From Microbacterium helvum (GTDB taxonomy: Bacteria; Actinomycetota; Actinomycetes; Actinomycetales; Microbacteriaceae), in contig NZ_JACXZS010000009.1 of NCBI RefSeq assembly GCF_014779795.1, positions 144,834 through 208,833 of the forward strand: a stretch of 64,000 bases of DNA. Direction: 5' to 3'. Position numbers and translations under genes: made by a program. Under the pieces are notes generated by a model. That model saw nothing but the letters and a program-made list of their open reading frames with translations. It had not been told where the DNA came from and did no database searches. Positions 39,011 through 48,412 of the stretch are shown here, piece after piece; position 1 is the first letter of the stretch, and every line of letters starts with the position of its first letter.

Positions 39011-41536
39011 TCAGTCGTGCGCGGCCGTCTCGGCCTCGGTCACGATGACCGGGATCGCCGAGGTGACCGTCGGGACCGAGGCCGACAGCAGGGAGCCGTC
39101 CTCGCGCCGCGCCTCGCCCAGCTGCCGCAGCGAGGGACGGCCGGCGATGACGGGTCCCTGACCCTGCAGCGCGACCACGACGTCCTCACCGGAGCCGACG
39201 ACGTAGCCGACGCCGCGCACGCTGAAGCCGACCGGGTCGCCGTCCGCCGCCGACACGCGCAGCTCTTCCCGCGTGATCGAGACGGTCAGCGCCGTGCCGT
39301 GCCAGTGCAGCGTGAACTCCAGCGACGGCCACGCTGCCGGCAGCCTCGGGTCGAACGAGAGCTCGCCGAAGTGGTCGCGCATGCCGCCGAAGCCCGACAC
39401 CAGCGCCGTCCAGACGCCGCCCGCCGAGGCGACGTGCACGCCGTCGGACGCGTTGTGGTGCAGGTCGGCGAGGTCGACGAAGATCGACTGCCGGAAGTAG
39501 TCCAGCGCGAGGTCCTGGTACCCGACTTCGGCCGCCAGGATCGACTGCACGACGGCCGACAGCGTGGAGTCGCCCGTGGTCAGCGGGTCGTAGTACTCGA
39601 AGTCGGCCAGCTTGTCTTCGGGCGAGAAGTGGTTGCCCTGCAGGAACAGCGCGAGCACCACGTCGGCCTGCTTGAGCACCTGGTACCGGTAGATCACCAG
39701 CGGGTGGAAGTGCAGCAGCAGCGGGCGCTTGTCGGCGGGCGTGTTCTCGAGATCCCACACCTCGCGTTCGAGGAACACGTGATCCTGCGGATGGATGCCG
39801 AGGTTCGGGCTGAACGGGATGTGCATGGCCTCGGCTGCCCGGTCCCACGCCTCCGGCTCGCCCGGCTCGAGACCCAGCCGATCGACCATCTGCCGGTACA
39901 CCTCGCCGTCGACCTCGGCCATCTCGCGCACGGTGCGCGCGGCGAAGCGGAGGTTGAAGCGGGCCATGACGTTCGTGAACAGATTGTCGTTGACGACGGT
40001 GGTGTACTCGTCGGGACCGGTCACGCCGTGGATGTGGAACACCTCGTCGTCGTCGCCGACGAACTGCCCGTCGCTCGAGCGCCAGAAGCCGAGCGTCGCC
40101 CACAGTCGAGCGGTCTCGACCGCGATGTCGACGCCCTCGCGATAGAGGAACTCGTCGTCGCCCGTCGCCCGGACGTACTTCGCGAGCGCGAAGCTGACAT
40201 CGGCGTTGATGTGGTACTGCGCCGTGCCGGCGGCGTAGTAGGCCGATGCCTCTTCGCCGTTGATCGTGCGCCACGGGAACAGCGCACCCGCCTCGTTCAG
40301 CTGGAAGGCGCGGCGCCGGGCCGCGGGCAGCATGAGGTAGCGCATGCGCAGCGCGTTGCGCGCCCACAGCGGCGTCGTGTACGCGAGGAACGGCAAGACG
40401 TAGATCTCGGTGTCCCAGAAGTAGTGGCCGGAGTAGCCCGACCCGGTCATGCCCTTCGCGGGCACCCCCTGGCCGTCGGCGCGCGCGGCGGCCTGCGCGA
40501 GCTGGAAGAGGCACCAGCGGGTCGCCTGCTGCAGGTCGTCGTGCCCGCCGATGCGCACGTCCGAACGCTCCCAGAACGCGTCGAGCCACGCTCGCTGCTG
40601 AGCGCGGACCGCCTCGACGCCCTCACTCAGCGAACGGTCGAGCGTGCGGCGGCAGCGATCGACGAGCTCGCGCGCGGGCACCCCGCGCGACGTGTGGTAG
40701 CTGACCAGCTTCGTGACGCGCACCGGCACGCCCGCCTTCGCCTGCACCCGGAACACGTTCTTCGCGATGTCGGGCTCGATGAGCGATCTGGCGCTGTACT
40801 CGTTGTCGGTCTCGACCAGGTGGTCGGCGATCACCGCGAGCGTCATGCCCGACTCGGTGACGCGGTACGACAGGGCAGAGCGCGTGCCGTCCTGCCAGTA
40901 CTCCTGCGGCTGCAGCACCCGCTCGTGGATGCGCTCGGCCTTGCGGGGGTCGAACGCCGCCTTGGCCCGGCGTGTCGGCGGCGTGCCGCCGTAGACGTCT
41001 TCGCCGTCCTGGCGGTTGATCATCTGGCAGCTCACGGTCACCGGCGCGTCCGCGTTGAGCACCGTCACGTCGACGGACATGACCGCGAGATGCTTCTCTT
41101 CGAACGACACGAGACGCTCGAACTCGATCCGGACCTCTTTGCCCGACGGCGTCACCCACAGGATGTGACGGCGGAGCACACCGTCGCGCATGTCGAGCAC
41201 GCGCTCGTACTCCCGCACGTCCGCCACGTCGAGCGACAGCGGCTCGTCGTCGACGTAGACGCGCATCACCTTCGCGTCGGGGGCGTTGACGATCGTCTGG
41301 CCCACCTCGGCGAATCCGTAAGCCTGTTCCGCGTGACGGATGGGGAAGGTCTCGTGGAAGCCGTTGATGAACGTGCCGTGCTCATGCGCGAAACGCCCTT
41401 CGGGGTGGTTGCCGCGCATGCCGAGGTAGCCGTTGCCGACGGCGAACAGCGTCTCGGTGACGCCGGCGTCGTCCACGTCGAACGACTTCTCGACGAGCCG
41501 CCACGGGTCGACGGGGAACCGATCGCGATCGATCAT
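39011..41536 (-). CDS. Glycoside hydrolase family 65 phosphorylase
   Basis: An 841-residue inverting disaccharide phosphorylase (maltose, trehalose or kojibiose type). N-terminal beta-sandwich (VTETLFAVGNGYLGMRGNHPEG), linker, (alpha/alpha)6 barrel with GHYFWDTEIYVLPFLAYT and the catalytic Glu in GVTGPDEYTTVVNDN, then LQGNHFSPEDK and a C-terminal beta domain. It overlaps the beta-phosphoglucomutase gene by four bases; the product beta-glucose-1-phosphate is that enzyme's substrate, which fixes the pathway. Which disaccharide is used cannot be read from sequence alone. Confidence 0.9.
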   Translation of the reverse strand: MIDRDRFPVDPWRLVEKSFDVDDAGVTETLFAVGNGYLGMRGNHPEGRFAHEHGTFINGFHETFPIRHAEQAYGFAEVGQTIVNAPDAKVMRVYVDDEPLSLDVADVREYERVLDMRDGVLRRHILWVTPSGKEVRIEFERLVSFEEKHLAVMSVDVTVLNADAPVTVSCQMINRQDGEDVYGGTPPTRRAKAAFDPRKAERIHERVLQPQEYWQDGTRSALSYRVTESGMTLAVIADHLVETDNEYSARSLIEPDIAKNVFRVQAKAGVPVRVTKLVSYHTSRGVPARELVDRCRRTLDRSLSEGVEAVRAQQRAWLDAFWERSDVRIGGHDDLQQATRWCLFQLAQAAARADGQGVPAKGMTGSGYSGHYFWDTEIYVLPFLAYTTPLWARNALRMRYLMLPAARRRAFQLNEAGALFPWRTINGEEASAYYAAGTAQYHINADVSFALAKYVRATGDDEFLYREGVDIAVETARLWATLGFWRSSDGQFVGDDDEVFHIHGVTGPDEYTTVVNDNLFTNVMARFNLRFAARTVREMAEVDGEVYRQMVDRLGLEPGEPEAWDRAAEAMHIPFSPNLGIHPQDHVFLEREVWDLENTPADKRPLLLHFHPLVIYRYQVLKQADVVLALFLQGNHFSPEDKLADFEYYDPLTTGDSTLSAVVQSILAAEVGYQDLALDYFRQSIFVDLADLHHNASDGVHVASAGGVWTALVSGFGGMRDHFGELSFDPRLPAAWPSLEFTLHWHGTALTVSITREELRVSAADGDPVGFSVRGVGYVVGSGEDVVVALQGQGPVIAGRPSLRQLGEARREDGSLLSASVPTVTSAIPVIVTEAETAAHD

Positions 41537-42258
41537 CGTACGAACTCCTCCAGGTCCTTCACCACCACATGCGCCCCGGCATCCACCAGGTCCTGCGCGC
41601 CGACTCCGCGATCGACTCCCACCACCAGCCCGAAGCCGCCGGCGGCCGCCGAGCGCACCCCGCTGATCGCGTCCTCGACGGCGGCGCTGCGCGCGGGCTC
41701 GACCCCCAGCATCCGTGCTGCCTCGACGAACACGTCGGGAGCGGGCTTGGAGGCGAGGTGGTCGCGCTCGGCGATCACGCCGTCCATCACGACCGCGAAC
41801 CGGTCGCGGATGCGGGCCGCGGCCAGCACCTCTTCGGCGTTCTTCGAGCTCGACACCACGGCGACCGGCGTGCCGGCCGCCGCCAGCGCGTCGAGCAGGC
41901 GCAGCGATCCAGGATACGCGGCGATCCCGTCCGCGCGAAGCACGCGCTCGAACACCGCGTTCTTGCGGTTGCCGATGCCGCACACCGTATCGGCTGTCGG
42001 CGGGTCTGACGGATCGCCCCAGGGCACCTCGACGTCGCGCGAGCGCAGCAGGCTCGCCACGCCGTCGTACCGCTTCTTGCCGTCGAGGTGGTCGAAGTAA
42101 TCGCGCTCGGTGTAGGGCGGTGCGATGTCCCACGTGGCGAAGAGCTCTTCGAACATCGTCTGCCACGCGTGCATGTGCACCTCGGCGGTCGGCGTCAGCA
42201 CGCCGTCCAGATCGAACAGCACGGCGTCGTAGGCGGTGAGGTCGGGAAGGGCGTCCAT
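41533..42258 (-). CDS. pgmB: Beta-phosphoglucomutase family HAD hydrolase
   Basis: Converts beta-glucose-1-phosphate to glucose-6-phosphate, 241 residues. Motif I is VLFDLDGVLTPTAEVHMHAW (nucleophile and general-acid Asp), with the cap residues HLDGKKRYDGV, motif II VVSSSKNAEEVL, Lys in SKPAPDVF and motif IV AVEDAISGVRSAAAGGF. Located directly upstream of, and coupled to, the GH65 gene: together a disaccharide phosphorolysis operon. Confidence 0.9.
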   Translation of the reverse strand: MDALPDLTAYDAVLFDLDGVLTPTAEVHMHAWQTMFEELFATWDIAPPYTERDYFDHLDGKKRYDGVASLLRSRDVEVPWGDPSDPPTADTVCGIGNRKNAVFERVLRADGIAAYPGSLRLLDALAAAGTPVAVVSSSKNAEEVLAAARIRDRFAVVMDGVIAERDHLASKPAPDVFVEAARMLGVEPARSAAVEDAISGVRSAAAGGFGLVVGVDRGVGAQDLVDAGAHVVVKDLEEFVR

Positions 42259-42282
42259 GGGCTTCAGGGTACGTGGGGCAGG

Positions 42283-43533
42283 TTACGCGCGGGAGACGGC
42301 GAGAGTCTGTCGCGCGATCTCGAGCTCTTCGTCGGTGGGAACGACGAGCACCGTCACGCGCGATGCGTCGGTCGAGATGACGCGGATGCCGCGCTCCGGG
42401 CTCTCGTTGCGGTCGGGGTCGATCTCGACGCCGGCGAACCCGAGCGTCTCGAGCGCACCGGCGCGCACGTGAGGGGCGTTCTCGCCGACGCCCGCGGTGA
42501 ACGAGATGATGTCGGCGCCGCCGAGCTGCGCGAGGTAGGCGCCCGCGTACGTGCGCAGCCGATGCACGTACACCTCGAACGCGAGGACGGCGCGCTCGTC
42601 GCCGCGCTCGATGCCGGCGCGGATGTCGCGCAGATCGTTGGATCCCGCCAGCCCGAGCAGTCCGCTGCGCTTGTTCAGCAGGTCGTCGAGGTCGTCGATC
42701 GTCATGCCGCCGCGGCGCGCGAGCTGGAACAGCACGGCGGGGTCGATGTCGCCCGACCGGGTGCCCATCACGAGCCCTTCCAACGGCGTGAAGCCCATCG
42801 ACGTGTCGACCGAGCGCCCGCCGTCGATCGCGGTGACGGAGGCGCCGTTGCCCAGGTGGAACACGATCTGCTTGAGGTCCTCGAGCGGGCGCCCCACGAA
42901 CGCGGCCGCCGCTTCGCTCACGAACTTGTGCGACGTGCCGTGGAATCCGTACCGGCGGATGCGATGGGATGCCGCCACGTCGGCGTCGATCGCATAGGTA
43001 TAGGCGGCGGGCGCCAGGGTCTGGTGGAACGCCGTGTCGAACACCGCGACGTGGGGAGCGTCGGGGAACGCGCGGCGCGCGGCCAGGATGCCCGCGAGAT
43101 TCGCCGGGTTGTGCAGCGGCGCGAGGACGGACAGCTCATCGATGTTGATCTCGACGAGCGGCGTGATGAGGGTCGGCTCGAAGAACCGCGCACCGCCGTG
43201 CACGACGCGGTGGCCGACCGCGACCGGCGGGTTGTCGGCCAGCGACGGTCCGTCCGAGGCGAACGCCTCGAGCATCACGGCGAAGCCCGCGGTGTGGTCG
43301 GAGATCGGCAGCTCGCGCGTGCGGGTCGCATCGAGGAACGTAGGCGTTCCCGTCACTTCCCCGGCCGCCGCGCTCGTCGAAGCGGCGTACACCGTGTGCC
43401 GGGCCACCCCCACCGGCTCGCCGATGCGCTCGACCAGGCCCGACGCGAGCGTGCGCTCGGTGGACATGTCGAGCAGCTGGTACTTGAACGACGACGAGCC
43501 GCTGTTGATCACGAGCACCGGGACGACGGACAT
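42283..43533 (-). CDS. ackA: Acetate kinase
   Basis: Interconverts acetyl phosphate plus ADP and acetate plus ATP, 416 residues. INSGSSSFKYQLLD at the N-terminus, VGHRVVHGG, FDTAFHQT, RRYGFHGTSHKFV, HLGNGASV, DTSMGFTPLEGLVMGTRSGDID and FTAGVGENA are all present. It lies three bases after pta. There is an insertion of about 15 residues near 45-60 (TVYAASTSAAAGEVTGT region) relative to short homologues. Confidence 0.96.
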   Translation of the reverse strand: MSVVPVLVINSGSSSFKYQLLDMSTERTLASGLVERIGEPVGVARHTVYAASTSAAAGEVTGTPTFLDATRTRELPISDHTAGFAVMLEAFASDGPSLADNPPVAVGHRVVHGGARFFEPTLITPLVEINIDELSVLAPLHNPANLAGILAARRAFPDAPHVAVFDTAFHQTLAPAAYTYAIDADVAASHRIRRYGFHGTSHKFVSEAAAAFVGRPLEDLKQIVFHLGNGASVTAIDGGRSVDTSMGFTPLEGLVMGTRSGDIDPAVLFQLARRGGMTIDDLDDLLNKRSGLLGLAGSNDLRDIRAGIERGDERAVLAFEVYVHRLRTYAGAYLAQLGGADIISFTAGVGENAPHVRAGALETLGFAGVEIDPDRNESPERGIRVISTDASRVTVLVVPTDEELEIARQTLAVSRA

Positions 43534-43536
43534 GTC

Positions 43537-45681
43537 TCACTCCCCCTGGGCCTGGATCGCGGTGATCGCGATGGTGTTGACGATGTCGTCGACGAGGGCG
43601 CCGCGCGACAGGTCGTTGATCGGCTTGTTGAGACCCTGCAGCACGGGGCCGATCGCGACCGCGCCCGCCGATCGCTGCACGGCCTTGTACGTGTTGTTGC
43701 CGGTGTTGAGGTCGGGGAACACGAACACGGTCGCCCGGCCGGCCACCTGCGAACCCGGCATCTTCGCCGCCGCCACGGCGGCGTCGGCGGCCGCGTCGTA
43801 CTGGATCGGCCCTTCGACGAGCAGCTCGGGCGCTCTCGTGCGGACGAGGGCCGTGGCATCCCTCACCTTCTCGACATCGGCACCCGAGCCGGACTCGCCG
43901 GTCGAATACGACAGCATCGCGACGCGAGGATCGATGCCGAACTGCGCCGCCGTCGCGGCCGACGAGATCGCGATGTCGGCCAGCTGCTCGCTGGTGGGAT
44001 CGGGGATCACGGCGCAATCGCCGTACACCAGCACCCGGTCGGCGAGCGCCATGAGGAACACGCTGGAGACCACCGAGACGCCCGGCCTGGTCTTGATGAT
44101 CTCGAACGCCGGCCGGATCGTGTGCGCCGTGGTGTGGGCGGCGCCCGACACCATGCCGTCCGCCATGCCGAGGTGCACCATCATCGTCCCGAAGTACGAG
44201 ACGTCGGTGACGGTGTCGGCCGCCTGCGCCACCGTCACGCCCTTGTGGGCACGCAGGCGCGCATACTCCTCGGCGAACTTGTGGACGTGGACGGCGTCCA
44301 GCGGGGACAGCACCTCGGCGCCCTGGATGTCGATGCCGAGCTCGATCGCGCGTGCGCGCACCTCGAAGGGCTCGCCGAGGATCACGAGGTCGGCGATCCC
44401 CCGCTTGAGCACGGTGGCCGCCGCGCGCAGCACGCGGTCGTCGTCGCCCTCGGGCAGCACGACGCGCTTGCGCTGCGCGCGCGCCCGCTCGATGAGCTGG
44501 AACTCGAACATGAGCGGCGTGACGACGGTCGCGCGCGCGACGCCGAACGCGGTGAGCAGCTCGTCGATGTCGACGCTCTGCTCGAAGAGGGCGAGAGCCG
44601 TGTCGTAGCGGCGCTGCGAGTCGGCCGCCAGACGCCCCCGCGTGCTCATGATGCGCACGGCGGTCTCGTACGTGCCGAGATCGGTCGTGATGACCGGCAC
44701 CTTCGACCCGAGTCCGTCGAGCAGGCGCGTGACCGGCTCGGGCAGCTCGAAGCCGCCGTTGAGGACGATGCCCGAGATCGACGGGAACGTGCCGGACGCA
44801 TTCGCCAGCAGCGTGGCCAGCAGCACCTCGGAACGATCGGCGGGGATGATCACGACGCCGCCTTCGAGCAGCCGCGGCAGCACGTTCACCATCGACATGC
44901 CCGCCACGACCACGGCGAGCGCCTCGCGCGTGAGCCGGTCGGGGTCGCCCGTGAGCAGCTCGCCGTCGACCGCGCGCATGATGCCGCGGATCGACGGTGC
45001 GACGAGGAAGCGGTCTTCGGGGATCGCCCAGACGGGAACCGGGGCGGCACCGGGCGCGGGCGCAGAAGCCGACGCCGCGACCGCACGACGGATCGCCGCG
45101 ACCGTCTCGTCGACGCGCTCCGGGTCGGCACGGTTGGCGACGACGGCGAACAGCTTGGCCCGACCGTGCCGCAGCTCTGCGAGTGCGAGGTCGGCGAGCT
45201 GCCCCACCTCGGCGGGCGTGCGCGCGAGCGAGGACCCGAGCTGCTCGGGCTGGGTCTGGTTCTGCGCGGAGCGTCCGCCCACCACGAGCAGGACGGGAGC
45301 GCCGAGGTTGGCCGCGATGCGCGCGTTGTAGGCGAGCTCGGCGGGGCTGCCGACGTCGGTGTAGTCGCTGCCGACGATGACGACGGCATCGCACTGGGCC
45401 TCGACCGCCTTGTAGCGCTCGACGATCGTCGCCAGCGCCGCCTCGGGATCGTGCCGGACGTCGTCGTAGGTGACGCCGATGCACTCGTCGTACGGAAGAT
45501 CGACGCCGTCGTGGTCGAGCAGCATCTCGAGCACGTAGTCGCGCTCGGTCGTCGAGCGCGCGATGGCGCGGAACACCCCGACGCGAGGGGTCGCGTGGCT
45601 CAGCGCATCGAGGACGCCCAGTGCGACCGTGGACTTGCCCGAGTGACCCTCGGCCGACGTGATGTAGATGCTCTGCGCCAC
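43537..45681 (-). CDS. pta: Phosphate acetyltransferase (long form)
   Basis: Makes acetyl phosphate from acetyl-CoA, 714 residues. The N-terminal P-loop/BioD-like domain (YITSAEGHSGKSTVALG) is followed by a DRTGG domain (about 215-330). The catalytic PTA domain comes last (RKRVVLPEGDDDRVLRAA, DVSYFGTMMVHLGMADGMVSGAAHTTAHTIRPAFE, VFPDLNTGNNTYKAVQRSAGAVAIGPVLQGL). First gene of pta-ackA. An SRP RNA gene lies 53 bases upstream on the same strand. Confidence 0.96.
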   Translation of the reverse strand: MAQSIYITSAEGHSGKSTVALGVLDALSHATPRVGVFRAIARSTTERDYVLEMLLDHDGVDLPYDECIGVTYDDVRHDPEAALATIVERYKAVEAQCDAVVIVGSDYTDVGSPAELAYNARIAANLGAPVLLVVGGRSAQNQTQPEQLGSSLARTPAEVGQLADLALAELRHGRAKLFAVVANRADPERVDETVAAIRRAVAASASAPAPGAAPVPVWAIPEDRFLVAPSIRGIMRAVDGELLTGDPDRLTREALAVVVAGMSMVNVLPRLLEGGVVIIPADRSEVLLATLLANASGTFPSISGIVLNGGFELPEPVTRLLDGLGSKVPVITTDLGTYETAVRIMSTRGRLAADSQRRYDTALALFEQSVDIDELLTAFGVARATVVTPLMFEFQLIERARAQRKRVVLPEGDDDRVLRAAATVLKRGIADLVILGEPFEVRARAIELGIDIQGAEVLSPLDAVHVHKFAEEYARLRAHKGVTVAQAADTVTDVSYFGTMMVHLGMADGMVSGAAHTTAHTIRPAFEIIKTRPGVSVVSSVFLMALADRVLVYGDCAVIPDPTSEQLADIAISSAATAAQFGIDPRVAMLSYSTGESGSGADVEKVRDATALVRTRAPELLVEGPIQYDAAADAAVAAAKMPGSQVAGRATVFVFPDLNTGNNTYKAVQRSAGAVAIGPVLQGLNKPINDLSRGALVDDIVNTIAITAIQAQGE

Positions 45682-45734
45682 CTACTCAGCCTATGGGCGG
45701 CCCGCGACAGCGCGACAGGGAGCCCGCCGGGAAA

Positions 45735-45830
45735 AGTAAGACTCTCCGCGAACCCGGCAGAGCCTGGTTACCCTTGCTACGTTTCCGTCCTGGGGGAGTT
45801 GGCCTGGATGCCGCCTCGCGGAGAGCTGCG
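45735..45830 (-). ncRNA. ffs: Small bacterial signal recognition particle RNA (4.5S-type)
   Basis: On the minus strand the outer stem CTCTCCGCGA (45825-45816) pairs perfectly with TCGCGGAGAG (45751-45742). The inner part has the SRP helix 8: CAGG, an ACG-GAAA-CGT tetraloop hairpin, then AGCAAGGGTAAC, matching the Ffh-binding core of the small SRP RNA class. A T-rich 3' end follows (TCTTACTTTT). Ends are placed from the stem, good to a few bases. It lies between pta and the divergent moxR operon. Confidence 0.88.
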
Positions 45831-46011
45831 TCCAGTCTAACCTGATCCGCACCGGCCTCCGCGCGCCGCGACCGACGGACGGCGGCCGCCGCGGCATCCA
45901 GCGATCTCCCAGTGCCGTGCGCTCCACGCCGTGGTTAGGATCGAGCCGTGGGCGAGGACGCCCGCGCCCACCCGCCGAACCGCCTGATGGGAGGCGGAAC
46001 AGGAGGCCTCG
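45831..46011. other. Spacer between ffs and moxR
   Basis: Holds the promoters of two divergent units, unresolved. A TAGGAT at 45936-45941 could be a plus-strand -10 for moxR. A ribosome site AGGAGG lies just before the moxR start. Two GGATGCC-type motifs are present. No gene seen. Confidence 0.4.
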
Positions 46012-47046
46012 ATGGTCGATACCGCAACGGACGCTCAGGTGACGGGGACGAACGCCGGATCGCCGGCGTCCGGAACGCTCACGGCGGAAGGGTTCGCGCG
46101 GGTCACCGACGCGATCCTCGACGCCGTCGGCAGCGTCATCGACGGCAAGCCCGACGCGGTGCGCAGCGCCCTGGTCTGCCTGCTGGCCGAAGGGCACCTG
46201 CTGATCGAGGACGTCCCGGGCGTCGGCAAGACGATGCTGGCGCGGGCTCTCGCGACGTCCGTCGACGCGACCGTGCGCCGCATCCAGTTCACCCCCGATC
46301 TGCTGCCGGGCGACGTGACCGGCGTGAGCGTGTTCAACCCCGTGGAGCGCGAGTTCGAGTTCAAGCCGGGCGCCGTGTTCGCCCACATCGTCATCGCGGA
46401 CGAGATCAACCGCTCATCCCCCAAGACGCAGTCCGCCCTCCTGGAGGCCATGGAGGAGCGGCAGGTCACCGTCGACGGCCGCACCCACTATGTGCCCGAG
46501 CCCTTCCTCGTCGTGGCGACCCAGAACCCGCTCGAGATGGAGGGCACATACGCCCTTCCCGAAGCGCAGCGCGACCGGTTCATGATGCGCATCTCGATGG
46601 GCTATCCCGACGCACGCTCCGAGGCGCTCATGCTGCGCCAGCGCGACACGGTCAACCCGCTCGACCGTCTCGCGCCGGTCGTGTCGGCCGATCAGGTCAC
46701 CGGGCTGATCGCCTGGGCGCGGGCCGTGCACGTGGCGCCGGCGATCGAGGACTACGCGGTCGCGCTGTCGCAGGCCACCCGCACGCACGCCGATCTGCGC
46801 TTGGGCGCGAGCCCGCGCGCCACCCTGCAGCTCGTGCGCGCCGCGAAGGTGTGGGCCGCGCTCGACGGGCGCGCCTTCGTCATCCCCGACGACATCACGT
46901 CGCTGCTGCTGCCGGTGTTCGCGCACCGGCTGATCCCCACCCGGTCGGCGGGGGGCGCCCGCGCGGGAACGGCTGCGGACGCGATCACCACCATCCTGGA
47001 GCGGGTCGCCGCGAGCGTCCGCGTGCCCATCGCCGCGCGGCAGTGA
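46012..47046 (+). CDS. MoxR family AAA+ ATPase
   Basis: A 344-residue chaperone-like ATPase. Walker A DVPGVGKTMLARAL, RIQFTPDLLPGDVTG, Walker B HIVIADEINRSSPKTQSALLEAMEE, sensor 1 VVATQNPLEMEGTYALPEAQRDRF. MoxR proteins act with DUF58 partners in maturing or activating target proteins. Start ATG preceded by AGGAGG at an ideal distance. First gene of a three-gene unit moxR-DUF58-transglutaminase. Confidence 0.92.
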   Translation: MVDTATDAQVTGTNAGSPASGTLTAEGFARVTDAILDAVGSVIDGKPDAVRSALVCLLAEGHLLIEDVPGVGKTMLARALATSVDATVRRIQFTPDLLPGDVTGVSVFNPVEREFEFKPGAVFAHIVIADEINRSSPKTQSALLEAMEERQVTVDGRTHYVPEPFLVVATQNPLEMEGTYALPEAQRDRFMMRISMGYPDARSEALMLRQRDTVNPLDRLAPVVSADQVTGLIAWARAVHVAPAIEDYAVALSQATRTHADLRLGASPRATLQLVRAAKVWAALDGRAFVIPDDITSLLLPVFAHRLIPTRSAGGARAGTAADAITTILERVAASVRVPIAARQ

Positions 47047-47152
47047 GATCGGGACAGCGGGAGGAACCGGGCGAGGACGCGAGCATGGGGCTGGGGCGAG
47101 GGCGAGGGCGACGGGCGACCCGACAGGGCCGCGCGATGACCGGGTGGTCGCG

Positions 47153-48412
47153 ATGAGACGCGCCTGGCCGCTCACCGTGCGCGGCACGGGCGCCGTCGTG
47201 CTCGCCGTGGTGTGCTTCATCGTCGCCAACGAGGCCGGCATCGTCGAACTCGTCTACTTCGGCGTGCTGCTGCTGGCGGCCGTCGGCGCCAGCGTCGCGT
47301 CGCTGTACCTCGGGCGCCGCACCGACGTCGTGACGCGCTCGCTCGTGCCCGATGTCGCCTCGGTCGGACGCGAGACGATGGTGTCGGTGCGGGTCGGCGT
47401 GCGCACGGCGCTGCCGACGCCGCCGGGCACGTGGCGCGACGCGCTGCCGAAGGGGCTGCGCGGCAAGACCGAGGGAGCCTTTCCCGCGCTCGGCTCCGGC
47501 CTGCGGGGCGGAGCGGGCGGCGGCGAGCGCGTCGTCAACCTGTCGTACACGATCACCGGCGCCCGGCGGGGCGTGCACAGCATCGGCCCGCTGACGGTGA
47601 CGTCGTCCGACCCCTTCGGGCTCGCTCGACGCACGATCTCCTTCTCTGGCCGCACGCCCGTCACGGTCGCGCCGGCGGTCATCGACCTCTCGCCCCTCGT
47701 CGACTACGCCGGTGCCACGGGCGGCACACTGCACACGACGACGAACCAGATCGGCCAGGGCGCCGACAACCTGGTGGCGCGGCCGTACGCCCCCGGCGAC
47801 TCGATGCGCCGCATCCACTGGCGAGCCACTGCGCACCGCGACGAGCTGATGGTGCGACAGGAGGAGCAGGAGTCCACACCCGAGGCGACGGTCGTGCTCG
47901 ACCGCTCGGCCTTGCGCTGGTCGATGGACGCGATGCGCGAGCCGGGGGCCGATCCCGCTTTCGAGGCGGGCGTATCGGCGTGCGTGTCGGCCGTGGCTCG
48001 CCTCGTGCACGACGGCTACGCGGTCGAGGTGATCGACAGCGAGGGCCATGTGCTCACCGAGCGCATCGACGGCGGAGACATGACCGAGGTCGACCGCATG
48101 CTCGCGCAGTTCGCGACGGTGACGGCCCAGCGCGACGACCTGCTCGGCCGCCTGCCCAGGCTGTTCACCGGTCTGGCCACAGGGCCGGTCGTGCTCGTCG
48201 TGGGCCGGCTGGACCCGGCCGATGCCGATGCCATCGGCCCGGTCGCGCACCACAGCACCATGCCCCTCGTGCTCGCGACGACGCCGACCGGCGATGCGCT
48301 CGAGCGCGCCGCCGACCACGGCTGGCACATCGGGCGGATCGACCCCGACCGCGATCTGTCGGTGGTCTGGGGCAATGCGGTCGGACGCGGGGTGAGCCAT
48401 GTCCTCGGCTGA
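47153..48412 (+). CDS. DUF58 domain-containing membrane protein
   Basis: A 419-residue protein: two N-terminal hydrophobic helices (about 8-50), a beta-rich region, then the DUF58 core GQGADNLVARPYAPGDSMRRIHWRATAHRDELMVRQEEQE with a vWA-like fold behind it. Typical MoxR partner. The ATG at 47153 has GGTGG upstream; a GTG three codons earlier is possible. It overlaps the next gene by 14 bases. A 106-base gap separates it from moxR. Confidence 0.88.
   Translation: MRRAWPLTVRGTGAVVLAVVCFIVANEAGIVELVYFGVLLLAAVGASVASLYLGRRTDVVTRSLVPDVASVGRETMVSVRVGVRTALPTPPGTWRDALPKGLRGKTEGAFPALGSGLRGGAGGGERVVNLSYTITGARRGVHSIGPLTVTSSDPFGLARRTISFSGRTPVTVAPAVIDLSPLVDYAGATGGTLHTTTNQIGQGADNLVARPYAPGDSMRRIHWRATAHRDELMVRQEEQESTPEATVVLDRSALRWSMDAMREPGADPAFEAGVSACVSAVARLVHDGYAVEVIDSEGHVLTERIDGGDMTEVDRMLAQFATVTAQRDDLLGRLPRLFTGLATGPVVLVVGRLDPADADAIGPVAHHSTMPLVLATTPTGDALERAADHGWHIGRIDPDRDLSVVWGNAVGRGVSHVLG

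Noticed and set aside
39008..42100. 1030-residue open frame on the plus strand
   Set aside because: Antisense shadow of the GH65 phosphorylase and pgmB; arises from high GC and codon bias.
42088..45840. 1250-residue open frame on the plus strand
   Set aside because: It is the antisense shadow of pta, ackA and the end of the sugar mutase gene; composition is Arg/Asp/His-rich with no domain, and it runs through the SRP RNA.
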